Assembly: GCF_000699505.1 (NCBI RefSeq)
Contig: NZ_CP007490.1
Coordinates: forward strand, 620,001 to 684,000
DNA from: Rhodoluna lacicola
GTDB lineage: Bacteria > Actinomycetota > Actinomycetes > Actinomycetales > Microbacteriaceae
DNA: 64,000 nt
Direction: 5' to 3'
Part shown: positions 9,644 to 20,896 of the stretch, one piece after another
Numbering within the stretch: the stretch's first letter is position 1
Layout of the letters: each line of letters starts with the position of its first letter
Program-made: the position numbers and the translations under genes
Notes under the pieces: model-generated
The model's database searches: none
Seen by the model: the letters and a program-made list of their open reading frames with translations, nothing else
What the model was told of the DNA's origin: nothing

Positions 9644-9985
9644 TTGAATAACCAAGACTGCATTTTCTGCAGAATCGCTAGCAAGGATATCCAGGCCAAC
9701 TTGGTCGAGGAAACCGAGCACTCGCTTGCCTTCTGGGACATTTCACCGCGTCAACCGATTCACATCTTGGTAATTCCAAAGCGGCACCATACAAACATCT
9801 TGGAGCTAACAAATAACGCGCCAGATGAGCTCGTTGACCTTATGAGACTTGGCACGAGGATTGCCTCTGACAAATCAAGTGGTTCATTCCGACTGAGTTT
9901 CAACACAGGCGCTGAAGCGGGTCAAACCGTCTTTCATGCTCACGGCCACCTAACCAGCAAAACTCCAAAGGATCAGCTTGCCTAG
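9644..9985 (+). CDS. HIT family nucleotide hydrolase/transferase
   Basis: A 113-aa histidine-triad protein. It has the N-terminal CIFCRIASKDI zinc-type Cys pair, the segment HILVIPKRHHTNILEL, and the triad near the C-terminus as FHAHGHL. These enzymes hydrolyse nucleoside phosphoramidates or related nucleotides. The start chosen is TTG at 9644, because GGAGGAAAG lies directly upstream at ideal spacing and the first residues NNQDCIFC align with homologues; a GTG at 9608 would run back into rsmE. Its end overlaps phoH by 8 nt. Confidence 0.9.
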   Translation: MNNQDCIFCRIASKDIQANLVEETEHSLAFWDISPRQPIHILVIPKRHHTNILELTNNAPDELVDLMRLGTRIASDKSSGSFRLSFNTGAEAGQTVFHAHGHLTSKTPKDQLA

Positions 9986-10988
9986 TTCATCCCAAGAGTC
10001 ATCGGCGAGTAAGGCTCGCACTGAGAAGTTTCAGGTTGTGGGTGTGCCAATGGTGTCCCTGTTTGGCACCGAAGACAAATTACTGAAGACCCTTGAGCAA
10101 ACCTTTCCAGATGTAGAAGTGCACGCCCGGGGTAACGAAGTGGTGCTTAGCGGACCTGGTGCTCAGGTTACTGAGGCGAAAAATCTTATTGAGGAGATGG
10201 TTGCGCTGATAGCCAACGGCCAAGATCTTGCACCTCAGGACCTAACTCGTTCGGCAAAAATGCTTGAAGGAGAGAGTCGTCCAACAGACGTTCTAAGTCA
10301 AAGCATTCTTAGTTCACGCGGTAAGAGCATTCGACCAAAAACGTTAGGTCAGAAGAAATATGTCGATGCTATCGACAAAGCAACAATAGTTTTTGGTATT
10401 GGCCCTGCTGGAACTGGTAAAACCTATTTAGCCATGGCTAAGGCAGTGCAGGCGCTGCAGCGTAAAGAAGTCAGTCGCATAATTTTGACCAGACCTGCGG
10501 TTGAAGCAGGCGAGAGGCTTGGTTTCTTGCCGGGCACTCTGAACGACAAAATTGATCCTTATCTTCGCCCGCTATTTGACGCTCTGCATGAAATGCTTGA
10601 ACCTGAGTCGATTCCTAAACTCATGGCAGCTGGAACTATTGAGGTTGCACCGCTTGCCTATATGCGTGGCCGAACGCTAAACGATTCGTTCATTATTCTC
10701 GATGAGGCGCAGAACACCACGCCGGAGCAAATGAAAATGTTTCTTACCCGGCTTGGATTTAATTCAAAAATGATTGTTACCGGTGACATAACGCAAATTG
10801 ATTTACCAACAGGAAGCTCGGGATTGCGCACTGCCGTGGATGTTTTGAGCAAGGTAGAGGGTATGCACTTTGCCACGCTTACCTCTGAAGACGTCGTCCG
10901 CCACTCGCTCGTTGCCAAAATTGTGGATGCCTACACAAAGTATGAAGACATCAAGAACTCTAAACATTCTAAAAAGGAATCTAAATGA
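9978..10988 (+). CDS. phoH: PhoH family ATPase
   Basis: A 336-aa PhoH-like protein with an N-terminal KH-like region (DVEVHARGNEVVLSGPGAQV) and a P-loop ATPase domain: Walker A GIGPAGTGKTYLAMA (about residue 140), Walker B SFIILDEAQN, and the TGDITQIDLP sensor segment. It is thought to work on RNA with YbeY, its neighbour. The start is TTG at 9978 within the HIT gene end, with AAAGGA upstream; the stop overlaps the ybeY ATG (ATGA). Confidence 0.93.
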   Translation: MPSSSQESSASKARTEKFQVVGVPMVSLFGTEDKLLKTLEQTFPDVEVHARGNEVVLSGPGAQVTEAKNLIEEMVALIANGQDLAPQDLTRSAKMLEGESRPTDVLSQSILSSRGKSIRPKTLGQKKYVDAIDKATIVFGIGPAGTGKTYLAMAKAVQALQRKEVSRIILTRPAVEAGERLGFLPGTLNDKIDPYLRPLFDALHEMLEPESIPKLMAAGTIEVAPLAYMRGRTLNDSFIILDEAQNTTPEQMKMFLTRLGFNSKMIVTGDITQIDLPTGSSGLRTAVDVLSKVEGMHFATLTSEDVVRHSLVAKIVDAYTKYEDIKNSKHSKKESK

Positions 10989-11446
10989 GTATCGAGATCA
11001 ACAACGAGACACAGATTTCTGTTGATGAACCTCGCGTACTTCGTTTGGCTCAGCATGCACTTGCCGAACTAAATATTCATCCAAAAGCTGAGCTTGCGAT
11101 TCAATTTATTGATGAGGAGCCGATGGAAGTACTGCACATCCAGTGGATGGACGAGCCTGGCCCCACAGATGTGCTTAGTTTTCCGATGGATGAGCTTCGT
11201 CCCGGTGGCGAGGGAGAAGTATCCGCGCCTGGTCTACTTGGCGACATTGTCATTTGTCCCCAGGTTGCGATTCGTCAGGCTGAGGCGGCAGGTCATGAGC
11301 CAATTAACGAAGTTTTGCTGCTTACCACACATGGAATTTTGCACCTGCTTGGTTTTGACCACGCAGAGCCTGACGAAGAAAAAGAGATGTTTGCTTTACA
11401 AAAGGAAATTCTCGACAACTTCTACGCAAGTGAGGCGAGCGAGTAG
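10985..11446 (+). CDS. ybeY: Endoribonuclease YbeY (rRNA maturation factor)
   Basis: A 153-aa zinc-dependent endoribonuclease involved in 16S rRNA 3'-end processing and ribosome quality control. The catalytic motif HGILHLLGFDH (H-x3-H-x5-H) lies near residue 119, preceded by the family signature GPTDVLSFPMDE. AAGGAA precedes the ATG. It overlaps phoH by 4 nt, and the next gene starts on the base after its stop, so phoH-ybeY-corC-like-era is one tight cluster. Confidence 0.95.
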   Translation: MSIEINNETQISVDEPRVLRLAQHALAELNIHPKAELAIQFIDEEPMEVLHIQWMDEPGPTDVLSFPMDELRPGGEGEVSAPGLLGDIVICPQVAIRQAEAAGHEPINEVLLLTTHGILHLLGFDHAEPDEEKEMFALQKEILDNFYASEASE

Positions 11447-12577
11447 GTGACTGGCTTAGCGCTTTGGATAGCCGCGATTTTGGCCGCAGTTACCACTTTG
11501 ACCGCTGTGGTCAAGGCTGCACTGGAGGTTGAAGAGTCAGCGAAGGCAGAATCCCTGGGTTTTGTTCGTCTAGCTCTTACCGGAGTTTTCGGCGTGGTCG
11601 CTGGGCAGGCCTTAGCACCAGTTGCAATGGCTTGGTATTGGTCGGCAAGTATTTCTACCCTAATGATGCTGGTCTTGCTATTTGGCTCCCAATGGGCAGC
11701 CAAGCAGCTTGGCCACCACAGCATAGGCCGGCGATTGCTAAAGCTTTTCCAGAAGCCAATTGACTCGATTCATCTCTTATTCACACCGATATCCTTACCA
11801 AAACTCGATGAGCCCGAAGAGTTTGAACAGGAGTTGCTGGACTCTGTTGAAGAGTTTGGCGAGACGATTGTTCGAGAAATCATGGTGCCGCGTATAGACA
11901 TGGCAACCGTGGCTTCCGATTCAAATCTGACCAGGGCGATGAGCGTTTTTCTAAGTCGTGGTTATTCGAGACTTCCCGTTGTGGGCAAAAACATTGATGA
12001 CATTAGTGGCATCCTCTACGTAAAAGATGTGGCAAGAATTCTGCACGAGTCGCCGGCAAAGATGGATAAGACACTAGCTAGTGAGATTGCTCGCCCGGTA
12101 ATTTTCGTGCCTGAGTCAAAGCCAGTGGATGACCTATTGCGCGATATGCAACTTAGTTCGACCCACATTGCCATCATCGTTGATGAGTACGGTGGCGTTG
12201 CCGGCTTGGCAACTATGGAAGATGTGATCGAGGAAATTGTTGGCGAGATTAGCGACGAATATGATCGTGATGTCCCAGATGTGGATGATCTTGGTGATGG
12301 ACGATTCAGGGTGAGCGCAGCATTTTCTCTTGCCGAGCTTGGTGAGCAGTTGGATTTGGAACTTGAAGACGAAGACGTCGACAGCGTTGGGGGACTGTTT
12401 GCCAAAGAACTTGGTCGATTGCCTGGCCGTGGAGACGAAGTTCGAGTTTCGGGATTGCAAATCGTTGCCGACCGCATTGAGGGTCGTCGTAAGAGATTAA
12501 TCACAGTCATCTTGAATAAAGATGAAAACTTGGCCGACGCCCAGTCCGCCTTTGAGCAACTGGAGCCGGAGAAATAA
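11447..12577 (+). CDS. CBS-domain membrane protein, HlyC/CorC (CNNM-like) family
   Basis: A 376-aa protein with about three N-terminal hydrophobic segments, a tandem CBS pair (REIMVPRIDMATVASDSNLTRAMSVFLSRGYSRLPVV and later AIIVDEYGGVAGLATMEDVIEEIVGEI) and a C-terminal CorC-HlyC domain (DGRFRVSAAFSLAELGEQLDLEL). Family members are implicated in divalent cation export or resistance. The membrane region is shorter than a complete DUF21 domain. The GTG start is immediately after the ybeY stop; the stop overlaps the era ATG. It is often annotated as hemolysin, which is not supported as a function here. Confidence 0.88.
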   Translation: MTGLALWIAAILAAVTTLTAVVKAALEVEESAKAESLGFVRLALTGVFGVVAGQALAPVAMAWYWSASISTLMMLVLLFGSQWAAKQLGHHSIGRRLLKLFQKPIDSIHLLFTPISLPKLDEPEEFEQELLDSVEEFGETIVREIMVPRIDMATVASDSNLTRAMSVFLSRGYSRLPVVGKNIDDISGILYVKDVARILHESPAKMDKTLASEIARPVIFVPESKPVDDLLRDMQLSSTHIAIIVDEYGGVAGLATMEDVIEEIVGEISDEYDRDVPDVDDLGDGRFRVSAAFSLAELGEQLDLELEDEDVDSVGGLFAKELGRLPGRGDEVRVSGLQIVADRIEGRRKRLITVILNKDENLADAQSAFEQLEPEK

Positions 12578-13497
12578 TGACAACGCAGCACTCATCCAAG
12601 CCGATTGAGTCAGAACACAGATCGGGGTTTGCCTCTTTTGTAGGCCGACCAAACGTGGGCAAGTCAACCCTGACAAACGCTCTTGTCGGCGAGAAGATCG
12701 CCATCACCAGCGCTAAGCCACAGACCACCCGTAGAGCAATTCGCGGTATCGTGCACCGCGATTATGGACAGCTGATCTTGGTTGACACTCCGGGATTGCA
12801 CCGCCCAAGAACTTTGCTTGGTCAACGACTGAATGACTTGGTTGAGCAGACCCTTGGTGATGTTGATGTGATTGGATTTTGCATCCCAGCAAATGAAAAG
12901 ATTGGCCCTGGCGATAACTTCATCAATGAACAACTCAATGAATTCCGCCGCGCAAAGTTAGTCGCGGTTGTCACTAAGTGTGAATTGGTTTCTCCGGAGC
13001 AACTTGCCGAGCAGCTAATGGCCGTTTCTGAGCTTCGCGATTGGAAGGCAATCGTTCCAGTTTCTGCCGTGACCGAGGACCAGCTTGAGGTGCTAACCAA
13101 GGTCTTGATTGACTTGATGCCCCTCTCGCCGGCACTTTACCCACCTGACGCCATCACCGATGAATCGCTTGAGGCTCGTATTTGCGAGCTCATTCGCGAG
13201 GCGACGCTTGAGGGGGTGCGTGACGAACTGCCGCACTCAATTGCTGTGACCATCGATGAGATGTCAAAGCGCAAGGGCAAAGACCTTACTGACATTCACG
13301 CGAACATTTTTGTCGAGCGCGATAGTCAAAAGGGAATCATCATCGGTCACCGCGGCGCGCGTTTGATTGATGTCGGAAAGCGCGCTCGTCTAGAGATTGA
13401 GAAACTTATCGGTCACAAGGTCTTCCTAGGTCTGCGCGTCAAAGTAGCCTCCGAGTGGCAGAGGGACCCAAAGCAACTTGGCAAGCTGGGTTTCTAG
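12577..13497 (+). CDS. era: GTPase Era
   Basis: An essential GTPase of 306 aa that assists 30S maturation. It shows G1 GRPNVGKSTL (about residue 27), switch-I TTRRAIRGIV, G3 DTPG, and a C-terminal KH domain with the GxxG loop in IIIGHRGARLIDVGKRARLEIEKL. The G4 motif reads TKCE instead of NKxD; actinobacterial Era proteins commonly have TKxD, so the final Glu is a small further deviation. The ATG overlaps the preceding stop by one base. A hairpin and the leuA leader follow. Confidence 0.95.
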   Translation: MTTQHSSKPIESEHRSGFASFVGRPNVGKSTLTNALVGEKIAITSAKPQTTRRAIRGIVHRDYGQLILVDTPGLHRPRTLLGQRLNDLVEQTLGDVDVIGFCIPANEKIGPGDNFINEQLNEFRRAKLVAVVTKCELVSPEQLAEQLMAVSELRDWKAIVPVSAVTEDQLEVLTKVLIDLMPLSPALYPPDAITDESLEARICELIREATLEGVRDELPHSIAVTIDEMSKRKGKDLTDIHANIFVERDSQKGIIIGHRGARLIDVGKRARLEIEKLIGHKVFLGLRVKVASEWQRDPKQLGKLGF

Positions 13498-13521
13498 CTG
13501 CCATCTTGGGCAAAAATCGAT

Positions 13522-13551
13522 TTGGGCTTTTGCCCTCATCCGGCGTAGTCT
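13522..13551 (+). promoter_or_regulatory. Promoter of the leuA leader transcript
   Basis: TTGGGC (13522-13527) and TAGTCT (13546-13551) are separated by 18 nt, and the leader-peptide GTG begins 6 nt after the -10. The same TAGTCT hexamer serves RNase P RNA in this window. The -35 lies in the loop of a GGGCAAAA/TTTTGCCC dyad (13508-13535) that could be the weak end of the era transcript. Confidence 0.6.
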
Positions 13552-13557
13552 AAAAAC

Positions 13558-13599
13558 GTGTTCTTCGGTCTACTACTTAGTGGCCGCGGCGAGGCCTAA
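13558..13599 (+). CDS. leuA leader peptide (leucine-rich)
   Basis: A 13-residue reading frame, MFFGLLLSGRGEA, starts with GTG 6 nt after a TAGTCT promoter hexamer and contains three consecutive leucine codons (cta, cta, ctt at 13570-13578). Its stop codon lies in the loop of a strong hairpin and 64 nt upstream of leuA. Leucine-codon leader peptides before leuA are an established actinobacterial control device. Ribosome stalling at the Leu codons under leucine shortage would change the downstream fold. Translation is inferred, and leaderless initiation is likely because no Shine-Dalgarno fits. Confidence 0.7.
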   Translation: MFFGLLLSGRGEA

Positions 13600-13619
13600 A
13601 CAGGCCCACCTCGTCGCGG
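13584..13619 (+). promoter_or_regulatory. Alternative hairpins of the leuA leader (attenuator)
   Basis: CCGCGGCGAGG (13584-13594) pairs with CCTCGTCGCGG (13609-13619) over 11 bp with one G-U pair. A smaller, competing hairpin GGCCT/AGGCC (13593-13597 with 13602-13606) shares bases with it. The leader-peptide stop codon sits between the arms, so a ribosome on the Leu codons covers or approaches the left arm. No U-run follows, so control may act on translation or by a pseudoknot rather than by classical termination. Confidence 0.6.
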
Positions 13620-13636
13620 GGCCTTCTGCTGGCTGA

Positions 13637-15400
<1,764 letters not shown>

Positions 15401-15420
15401 AGCCAAAGACACTTTAAAGT

Positions 15421-15459
15421 TCGGCCCCGGTTCAAGTGTTTCACTGAGCTAGGGGCCGA
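15421..15459 (+). terminator. Hairpin between leuA and recO
   Basis: TCGGCCCC (15421-15428) pairs perfectly with GGGGCCGA (15452-15459), and the loop can form a second small stem AGTG/CACT. Only a weak AT-rich tail follows, so it may be an imperfect terminator. The putative -10 hexamer for recO (GATACT, 15458-15463) overlaps its right edge. Confidence 0.6.
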
Positions 15460-15469
15460 TACTTATTTA

Positions 15470-16195
15470 GTGCCTACCTATAAAGATGAAGCAGTCGTAC
15501 TGCGCACCCACAAGTTGGGTGAGGCTGACCGCATCGTCACTTTGCTGTCTAGGTATAACGGCCAAATTCGGGCTGTTGCCAAGGGCGTGCGCCGTACCGG
15601 TTCAAAGTTTGGGGCAAGGCTTGAGCCTTTCATGGTCGTCGAGGCGCAATTCTATGAGGGCCGAAATTTGGATGTAGTGAACCAAGTCGAGACAATCGGC
15701 TCCTACGGCCGAGAAATCATAGAGGACTACCGAACCTACACCTCGGCCACCGCCATGGTGGAAACCGCAGAAAAACTCACCGGCGAGGATTCGTCGCCAC
15801 AGCAGTATTTACTTCTGATTGGTGCGTTGCGTTCATTGGCAAAGAAAGAACACGATGCCTCGTTGGTACTGGACTCATATTTGCTGAGGGCACTTTCGAT
15901 TGCTGGCTGGGCCCCAAATTTTGGTGATTGTTCAAGATGCGGCGCCGTTGGCCCGCACCAGGCATTTGTAATGCAGCTTGGCGGTGTCGTCTGTCGCGAT
16001 TGCCGTCCTGCGGGGGCGGCGGTTATCGACCCGCTCACGGGTGAACTTCTGGGGGCGCTGCTGTCTGGTAACTGGCTGGTGGCTGATTCATCGACAGAAA
16101 ACATTCGCGCATCGGCTTCCGGTATCGTTGCTGCGTATAGTCAGTGGCATATTGAGCGGGGCCTCAAGTCACTTCAGCACGTGGAGCGAGAATGA
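15470..16195 (+). CDS. recO: DNA repair protein RecO
   Basis: A 241-aa recombination mediator that helps load RecA at gaps. The N-terminal OB fold reads [51 protein letters not shown]. The zinc site is CSRCG, about 18 residues, then CRDC near residue 152. The GTG start is 6 nt after GATACT, which would give a leaderless transcript; no Shine-Dalgarno is evident. The stop overlaps the uppS ATG by 4 nt. Confidence 0.93.
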   Translation: MPTYKDEAVVLRTHKLGEADRIVTLLSRYNGQIRAVAKGVRRTGSKFGARLEPFMVVEAQFYEGRNLDVVNQVETIGSYGREIIEDYRTYTSATAMVETAEKLTGEDSSPQQYLLLIGALRSLAKKEHDASLVLDSYLLRALSIAGWAPNFGDCSRCGAVGPHQAFVMQLGGVVCRDCRPAGAAVIDPLTGELLGALLSGNWLVADSSTENIRASASGIVAAYSQWHIERGLKSLQHVERE

Positions 16196-16977
16196 CGAAA
16201 TTGCAGCCGGTAAAAAAACCCGGCGTCAGGATGCCGAAGTTTCCAACTGGTTCTGTTCCACAGCACGTTGCCATCGTTATGGATGGAAACGGACGATGGG
16301 CAAACCAAAGAGGGCTCACGCGCATTGAGGGGCACAAAGCCGGCGAAGCCGCTCTTCTTGATGTCGTGGCCGGGGCAATTGAAGCCGGAGTCAAGTATTT
16401 GACCGTGTACGCATTCTCGACTGAAAATTGGAAGCGATCTCCTGAGGAGGTCAAATTTCTAATGGGCTTCAATCGTGAGGTTCTTCGTGCTCGCCGAGAC
16501 CAACTAAATGCCTGGGATGTTCGCATTCGCTGGGCCGGTCGCAGACCACGACTGTGGCTATCGGTGATTGACGAACTCAAGGCAGCGGAAAAACTAACCG
16601 CTAAAAATAAAACGCTGACTCTAACCATGTGTGTCAACTACGGATCGCGCATCGAGATTGTTGATGCAGTCAATGCAATCGCCACCGATGTTGCAGGCGG
16701 CAAGCTCAAGCCAGGAGCAATCACTGAGAAGACCATGCAGAAGTATTTGAACACCAATTACCTGCCTGATGTAGACCTCTTTCTACGCAGCTCGGGAGAG
16801 CAACGCACCTCAAACTTCTTGCTGTGGCAATCGGCCTATGCCGAGTTCGTTTTTATGGACACACTGTGGCCAGATTTCAACCGAACCTCACTCTGGCAGG
16901 CAATTTCTCACTTTCAAGGCCGCTCCAGGCGATTTGGCGGGGCAGTGGACAAGCCAAATCGGGGTTCATCAAAGTAG
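16192..16977 (+). CDS. uppS: Isoprenyl (polyprenyl) diphosphate synthase, cis type
   Basis: A 261-aa cis-prenyltransferase that makes the polyprenyl phosphate carrier for cell-wall precursors. Diagnostic segments are [20 protein letters not shown] with the catalytic Asp (about residue 31), [11 protein letters not shown], and [27 protein letters not shown]. The chain length of the product cannot be told from sequence. GTGGAGCGAG serves as ribosome-binding region inside the end of recO. recO-uppS-glyS is a common actinobacterial order. Confidence 0.93.
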   Translation: MTKLQPVKKPGVRMPKFPTGSVPQHVAIVMDGNGRWANQRGLTRIEGHKAGEAALLDVVAGAIEAGVKYLTVYAFSTENWKRSPEEVKFLMGFNREVLRARRDQLNAWDVRIRWAGRRPRLWLSVIDELKAAEKLTAKNKTLTLTMCVNYGSRIEIVDAVNAIATDVAGGKLKPGAITEKTMQKYLNTNYLPDVDLFLRSSGEQRTSNFLLWQSAYAEFVFMDTLWPDFNRTSLWQAISHFQGRSRRFGGAVDKPNRGSSK

Positions 16978-17028
16978 ACTGGGAACTTCGAACAAGTACC
17001 AGGCATCCAGCTTGGGCAAGGAGTTTAA

Positions 17029-18408
17029 GTGGCTACCCCAAATCGTCTAGATTCAGTAATTTCTCTAGCCAAGCGCCGTGGATTTGTTTTCCAGGCCGGC
17101 GAGATCTACGGCGGAAGCCGTTCGGCCTGGGACTACGGACCACTTGGTGTTGAACTAAAAGAGAACATCAAGCGTCAGTGGTGGCGCACCATGGTTCAGT
17201 CTCGCGAAGACATCGTTGGCCTTGATTCATCGGTGATTCTTCCTCGAAAGGTCTGGGAGGCGTCCGGGCACGTTCGTGAATTTTCCGACCCGCTAATCGA
17301 GTGCACCGCCTGTCACAAGCGTTTTCGTCAAGATCACCTAGAAGAGGCCTTTGAAGAAAAGAAGGGTCGCGCTCCTGAGTCGATGAATGATATCGCCTGC
17401 CCAAACTGTGGCAGCAAGAGCACCTGGACAGAGCCCAAGGCGTTCAACGGTTTGCTCCAGACCTTCTTGGGTCCGGTTGCCGCTGAAGAGGGCCTGCACT
17501 ACCTTCGCCCAGAAACTGCTCAGGGCATATTCGTTAACTTTGCCAACGTACTTGGCGCTTCTCGCATGAAGCCGCCGTTTGGCATTGGTCAAATCGGAAA
17601 ATCATTCCGCAACGAAATCACTCCAGGCAACTTCATTTTCCGTACTCGCGAATTTGAGCAAATGGAAATGGAATTCTTTGTTGAGCCGGGCACCGATGAA
17701 GAGTGGCACAACTACTGGATCGAACAGCGCATGAACTGGTATACCGATCTTGGTATCAACCCAGACAACCTTCGAATTTTTGAGCACCCAAAGGAAAAGC
17801 TTTCACACTACTCAAAGCGCACCGTGGATATTGAATACAAGTTCGGCTTCCCGGGAAGCGAGTTTGGCGAACTTGAGGGTATCGCAAACCGCACCGACTT
17901 CGACCTGACCACTCACTCGCGTGAGTCGGGAACTGACCTTAGTTACTTTGATCAGAACAAGAACGAGCGTTGGACTCCTTACGTGATTGAGCCCGCCGCC
18001 GGTCTCACTCGCTCATTGATGGCATTCCTGGTTGATGCGTACGCAGAGGACGAAGCGCCAAACACCAAGGGTGGTGTTGATGTGCGTACCGTACTTCGTC
18101 TTGACTATCGTCTGGCGCCAATCAAGGCAGCAGTGCTTCCACTGTCTCGCAACGAAGACTTGTCACCGGTTGCACGCAACTTGGCACAGGAACTTCGTGG
18201 CTACTGGAATATCGACTTTGATGATTCAGGAGCTATCGGTCGCCGCTACCGTCGTCAAGATGAAATTGGTACACCGTTCTGCGTGACCGTTGATTTTGAA
18301 ACTCTTGAAGACCAGGCAGTTACCGTTCGCGAGCGAGATTCCATGCAGCAGGAACGCGTTTCGCTGAGCAAGCTTCGCGAGTACCTAGGCGCAAAACTAG
18401 TTTCATAG
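17029..18408 (+). CDS. glyS: Glycine--tRNA ligase (single-chain, alpha2 type)
   Basis: A class II aminoacyl-tRNA synthetase of 459 aa that charges tRNA-Gly. It has the class II motif 1-2 region [25 protein letters not shown] and [25 protein letters not shown], a zinc-type insertion (CTACHKRF... CPNCGSKS) and the anticodon-binding C-terminus [25 protein letters not shown]. It is the dimeric form used by actinobacteria. The start is GTG at 17029 with AGGAG in the preceding bases. Confidence 0.96.
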   Translation: MATPNRLDSVISLAKRRGFVFQAGEIYGGSRSAWDYGPLGVELKENIKRQWWRTMVQSREDIVGLDSSVILPRKVWEASGHVREFSDPLIECTACHKRFRQDHLEEAFEEKKGRAPESMNDIACPNCGSKSTWTEPKAFNGLLQTFLGPVAAEEGLHYLRPETAQGIFVNFANVLGASRMKPPFGIGQIGKSFRNEITPGNFIFRTREFEQMEMEFFVEPGTDEEWHNYWIEQRMNWYTDLGINPDNLRIFEHPKEKLSHYSKRTVDIEYKFGFPGSEFGELEGIANRTDFDLTTHSRESGTDLSYFDQNKNERWTPYVIEPAAGLTRSLMAFLVDAYAEDEAPNTKGGVDVRTVLRLDYRLAPIKAAVLPLSRNEDLSPVARNLAQELRGYWNIDFDDSGAIGRRYRRQDEIGTPFCVTVDFETLEDQAVTVRERDSMQQERVSLSKLREYLGAKLVS

Positions 18409-18412
18409 ATAA

Positions 18413-19591
18413 ATGACATTGGCCAGCACTAAACCAGCGTTGCAGTATGGCAAGATCGCCATCGCAACGCCAGTTGTGCTTGCGCCAATGGCGGGAATCA
18501 CCAACACCGCATTCCGCAGGCTCTGCCGCGAATTCGGCGGCGGGCTATACGTTTCTGAAATGGTGACCTCTCGTGCACTGGTTGAGCGCACAGAGGAATC
18601 TTTGCGTTTAGTTGGTCACCACCCATCAGAAGAAGTTCGCTCAGTGCAGCTCTACGGCGTTGACCCAAAAACAATCGCTGAAGCAGTAACCATGTTGGTT
18701 GCCGAGAACCGTGCGGACCATATTGATCTGAATTTTGGCTGCCCAGTTCCAAAAGTAACCCGCAAGGGAGGTGGCGCCGCGCTGCCATGGAAACAGGATT
18801 TGTTTGGCTCTATTGTGAATGCGGCCGTAAAGGCCGCTGGTGAAATTCCACTGACCATCAAGATGCGCAAGGGAATTGACGCCGATCACCTGACTTACAT
18901 CGAGGCAGGTAAGGCAGCCCGTGATGCCGGAGTTACAGCAGTAGCGCTGCACGGCAGGACTGCATCTGATTATTACTCTGGTCAGGCTGACTGGTCTGCT
19001 ATTGCAAAACTTCGTGAAGCTCTTCCTGACGTTCAGGTACTTGGCAATGGGGACATCTGGTCTGCCGGCGATGCAATTCGCATGATGCGCGAAACCGGGG
19101 TTGATGGCGTGGTCGTTGGGCGTGGCTGTTTAGGGCGTCCTTGGTTGTTTGGTGATCTTCAAGCAGCATTTGATGAGTACTTGCGTAACCCAAATTCAGA
19201 TGCGGCAATTAATCCAATTCAGCCAAACCTTGGTGAAGTAGCCGACGCCTTCAAGCGTCACGCAGAGCTACTGGTTGAATTTTTCGAGAGTGAGATGCAC
19301 GCTTGCCGTGACATTCGCAAGCACGTTGCTTGGTACTTCAAGGGATATCCGGTTGGCGGTGAGTTCCGTGCAGCGCTATCGCAGGTTGAGTCGCTTGACC
19401 ACATGGATGAAATCCTGGAAACACTTGATCGTTCGCAGCCATACCCGGGTGAAGAAGCCGAGGGCCCTCGAGGCCGACTTGGTGGTGCCAAGGTTTGCGC
19501 CCTGCCAGAGAACTGGTTGCAGTCCCGCGAACTCGTGGGCGATCAACGCAAGGTGCTTCAAGAGGCAGAGCTGGGAGTGTCTGGCGGCTAG
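18413..19591 (+). CDS. dusB: tRNA-dihydrouridine synthase B
   Basis: A flavoprotein of 392 aa that reduces uridines in the D-loop of tRNA. The FMN-binding TIM barrel begins VVLAPMAGITNTAFRRLCREFGGGLYVSEMV; the active-site Cys is in DLNFGCPVPKVTRKGGGAAL (about residue 105). ALHGRTASDYYSGQADWSAI and GNGDIWSAGDA follow, then a helical tRNA-binding tail. It starts 4 bp after glyS and overlaps dgt by one base. Confidence 0.94.
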   Translation: MTLASTKPALQYGKIAIATPVVLAPMAGITNTAFRRLCREFGGGLYVSEMVTSRALVERTEESLRLVGHHPSEEVRSVQLYGVDPKTIAEAVTMLVAENRADHIDLNFGCPVPKVTRKGGGAALPWKQDLFGSIVNAAVKAAGEIPLTIKMRKGIDADHLTYIEAGKAARDAGVTAVALHGRTASDYYSGQADWSAIAKLREALPDVQVLGNGDIWSAGDAIRMMRETGVDGVVVGRGCLGRPWLFGDLQAAFDEYLRNPNSDAAINPIQPNLGEVADAFKRHAELLVEFFESEMHACRDIRKHVAWYFKGYPVGGEFRAALSQVESLDHMDEILETLDRSQPYPGEEAEGPRGRLGGAKVCALPENWLQSRELVGDQRKVLQEAELGVSGG

Positions 19592-20865
19592 TGGAAAGAA
19601 ATTCTTCAGAACTTGGCTACACCGATTTTGATCGCGAACGATTCTTGCCGGAGGCTCGGAGCGGTAAGTCCCAGCGCGGTGAGTTTGCTCGTGACCGAGC
19701 TCGCGTGCTGCACTCGTCAGCGCTTCGACGCCTTGGCGCGAAAACCCAGGTGCTGTCGCCTAGTGGCGGCGATTTTGCCCGCACACGCTTAACACACTCG
19801 CTGGAGGTTGCCCAGATCGGCCGCGAGATGGCGATCGACCTTGGCTTAAATGCCGACATTGTAGACATGGCCTGTTTGGCACATGACCTTGGTCACCCAC
19901 CTTTTGGGCACAACGGTGAAAAAGGCCTCAACGATTGGGCGGCGGAAATCGGCGGCTTTGAAGGCAATGCACAAACATTGCGATTGCTTACCCGGATAGA
20001 GCCCAAAGTTTTTCTGCAGGATGGAACCAGCATTGGTTTGAATCTAACTCGGGCGAGTTTGGATGCCGCATGTAAGTATCCGTGGTCATTAGGTGAGGCC
20101 GGTGAAATGCGCGAGCACTCAATTAAGTTTGGTGTTTACGATGACGACCTAGAGATTTACAACTGGATGCGCATCGGTGCGCCTAGCCGTGCCAAGAGCG
20201 TAGAAGCGCAAGTCATGGATTTCTCTGATGACGTTGCTTACTCGGTTCACGATTTTGAAGACGCAATTGTTTCTGGATACATAAAACTGGAAGAACTTGC
20301 CGATCCGGGCGCCGAAGCTGAGCTTCTGGACAAAATCAGCGAGTGGAATGTTGACGTCTACTCAAAGCCTGTTCTTGCCGAGGCGCTGAATAATTTGCAA
20401 GCGCTGCCTAACTGGCCAACCAAATTTGATCGCACTCCGATAATGCTGGGTGGTCTAAAGAACCTTGCCAGTGATTTGATTGGCCGCTTTGTTAGCCAAA
20501 CCATCGCTTCGATCGTGGACGCTTCTCCCGCAGTTTCAATGGCCCGATACGGTGCTCGTATCGAAGTTCCGGCAAATGTTAGAGCTGAAATCGCCGTGCT
20601 CAAGGGGATCGTTTCTGCATTCTTGATGTCACACGAATCGCGCCGACCAATTTACGAATGGCAGCGCGAACTTCTCGCCGAGCTTGCTGATGCAATTCTT
20701 GCTTCGAATGGCCAAAACCTTGACGTCTATTGCACCGACGCATGGGCGAGAGCCAGGACCGATGCTGAGAAGCGTCGAGTGGTAGTTGACCAGGTTGCCT
20801 CGCTTACCGACCAGAGCGCCATCACCATGCATAACCGCCTTGTGGTCAAAGGGCCGTCTTTCTGA
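19591..20865 (+). CDS. dgt: Deoxyguanosinetriphosphate triphosphohydrolase-like protein (HD domain)
   Basis: A 424-aa HD-domain enzyme expected to cleave dNTPs to deoxynucleoside and triphosphate. The metal site is TRLTHSLEVAQIGREMA with ACLAHDLGHPPFGHNGE (HD pair about residue 97), followed by the family stretch GNAQTLRLLTR. The start is GTG at 19591, overlapping the dusB stop; an earlier in-frame start would run 32 residues into dusB. dusB-dgt-dnaG is conserved in actinobacteria. Confidence 0.92.
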   Translation: MERNSSELGYTDFDRERFLPEARSGKSQRGEFARDRARVLHSSALRRLGAKTQVLSPSGGDFARTRLTHSLEVAQIGREMAIDLGLNADIVDMACLAHDLGHPPFGHNGEKGLNDWAAEIGGFEGNAQTLRLLTRIEPKVFLQDGTSIGLNLTRASLDAACKYPWSLGEAGEMREHSIKFGVYDDDLEIYNWMRIGAPSRAKSVEAQVMDFSDDVAYSVHDFEDAIVSGYIKLEELADPGAEAELLDKISEWNVDVYSKPVLAEALNNLQALPNWPTKFDRTPIMLGGLKNLASDLIGRFVSQTIASIVDASPAVSMARYGARIEVPANVRAEIAVLKGIVSAFLMSHESRRPIYEWQRELLAELADAILASNGQNLDVYCTDAWARARTDAEKRRVVVDQVASLTDQSAITMHNRLVVKGPSF

Positions 20866-20883
20866 TGGTCCGCCTCGAAAGCC

Positions 20884-20889
20884 TAGGAT
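20884..20889 (+). promoter_or_regulatory. Possible -10 of dnaG
   Basis: TAGGAT ends 7 nt before the dnaG ATG in the short gap after dgt. It fits the leaderless pattern of the window, but read-through from dgt is equally possible. Confidence 0.35.
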
Positions 20890-20896
20890 AAGAGCC

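Noticed and set aside
13508-13535. Terminator for era
   Set aside because: GGGCAAAA/TTTTGCCC can pair, but the loop is long and no T-run follows; it overlaps the leuA -35, so it is mentioned only as a weak possibility.
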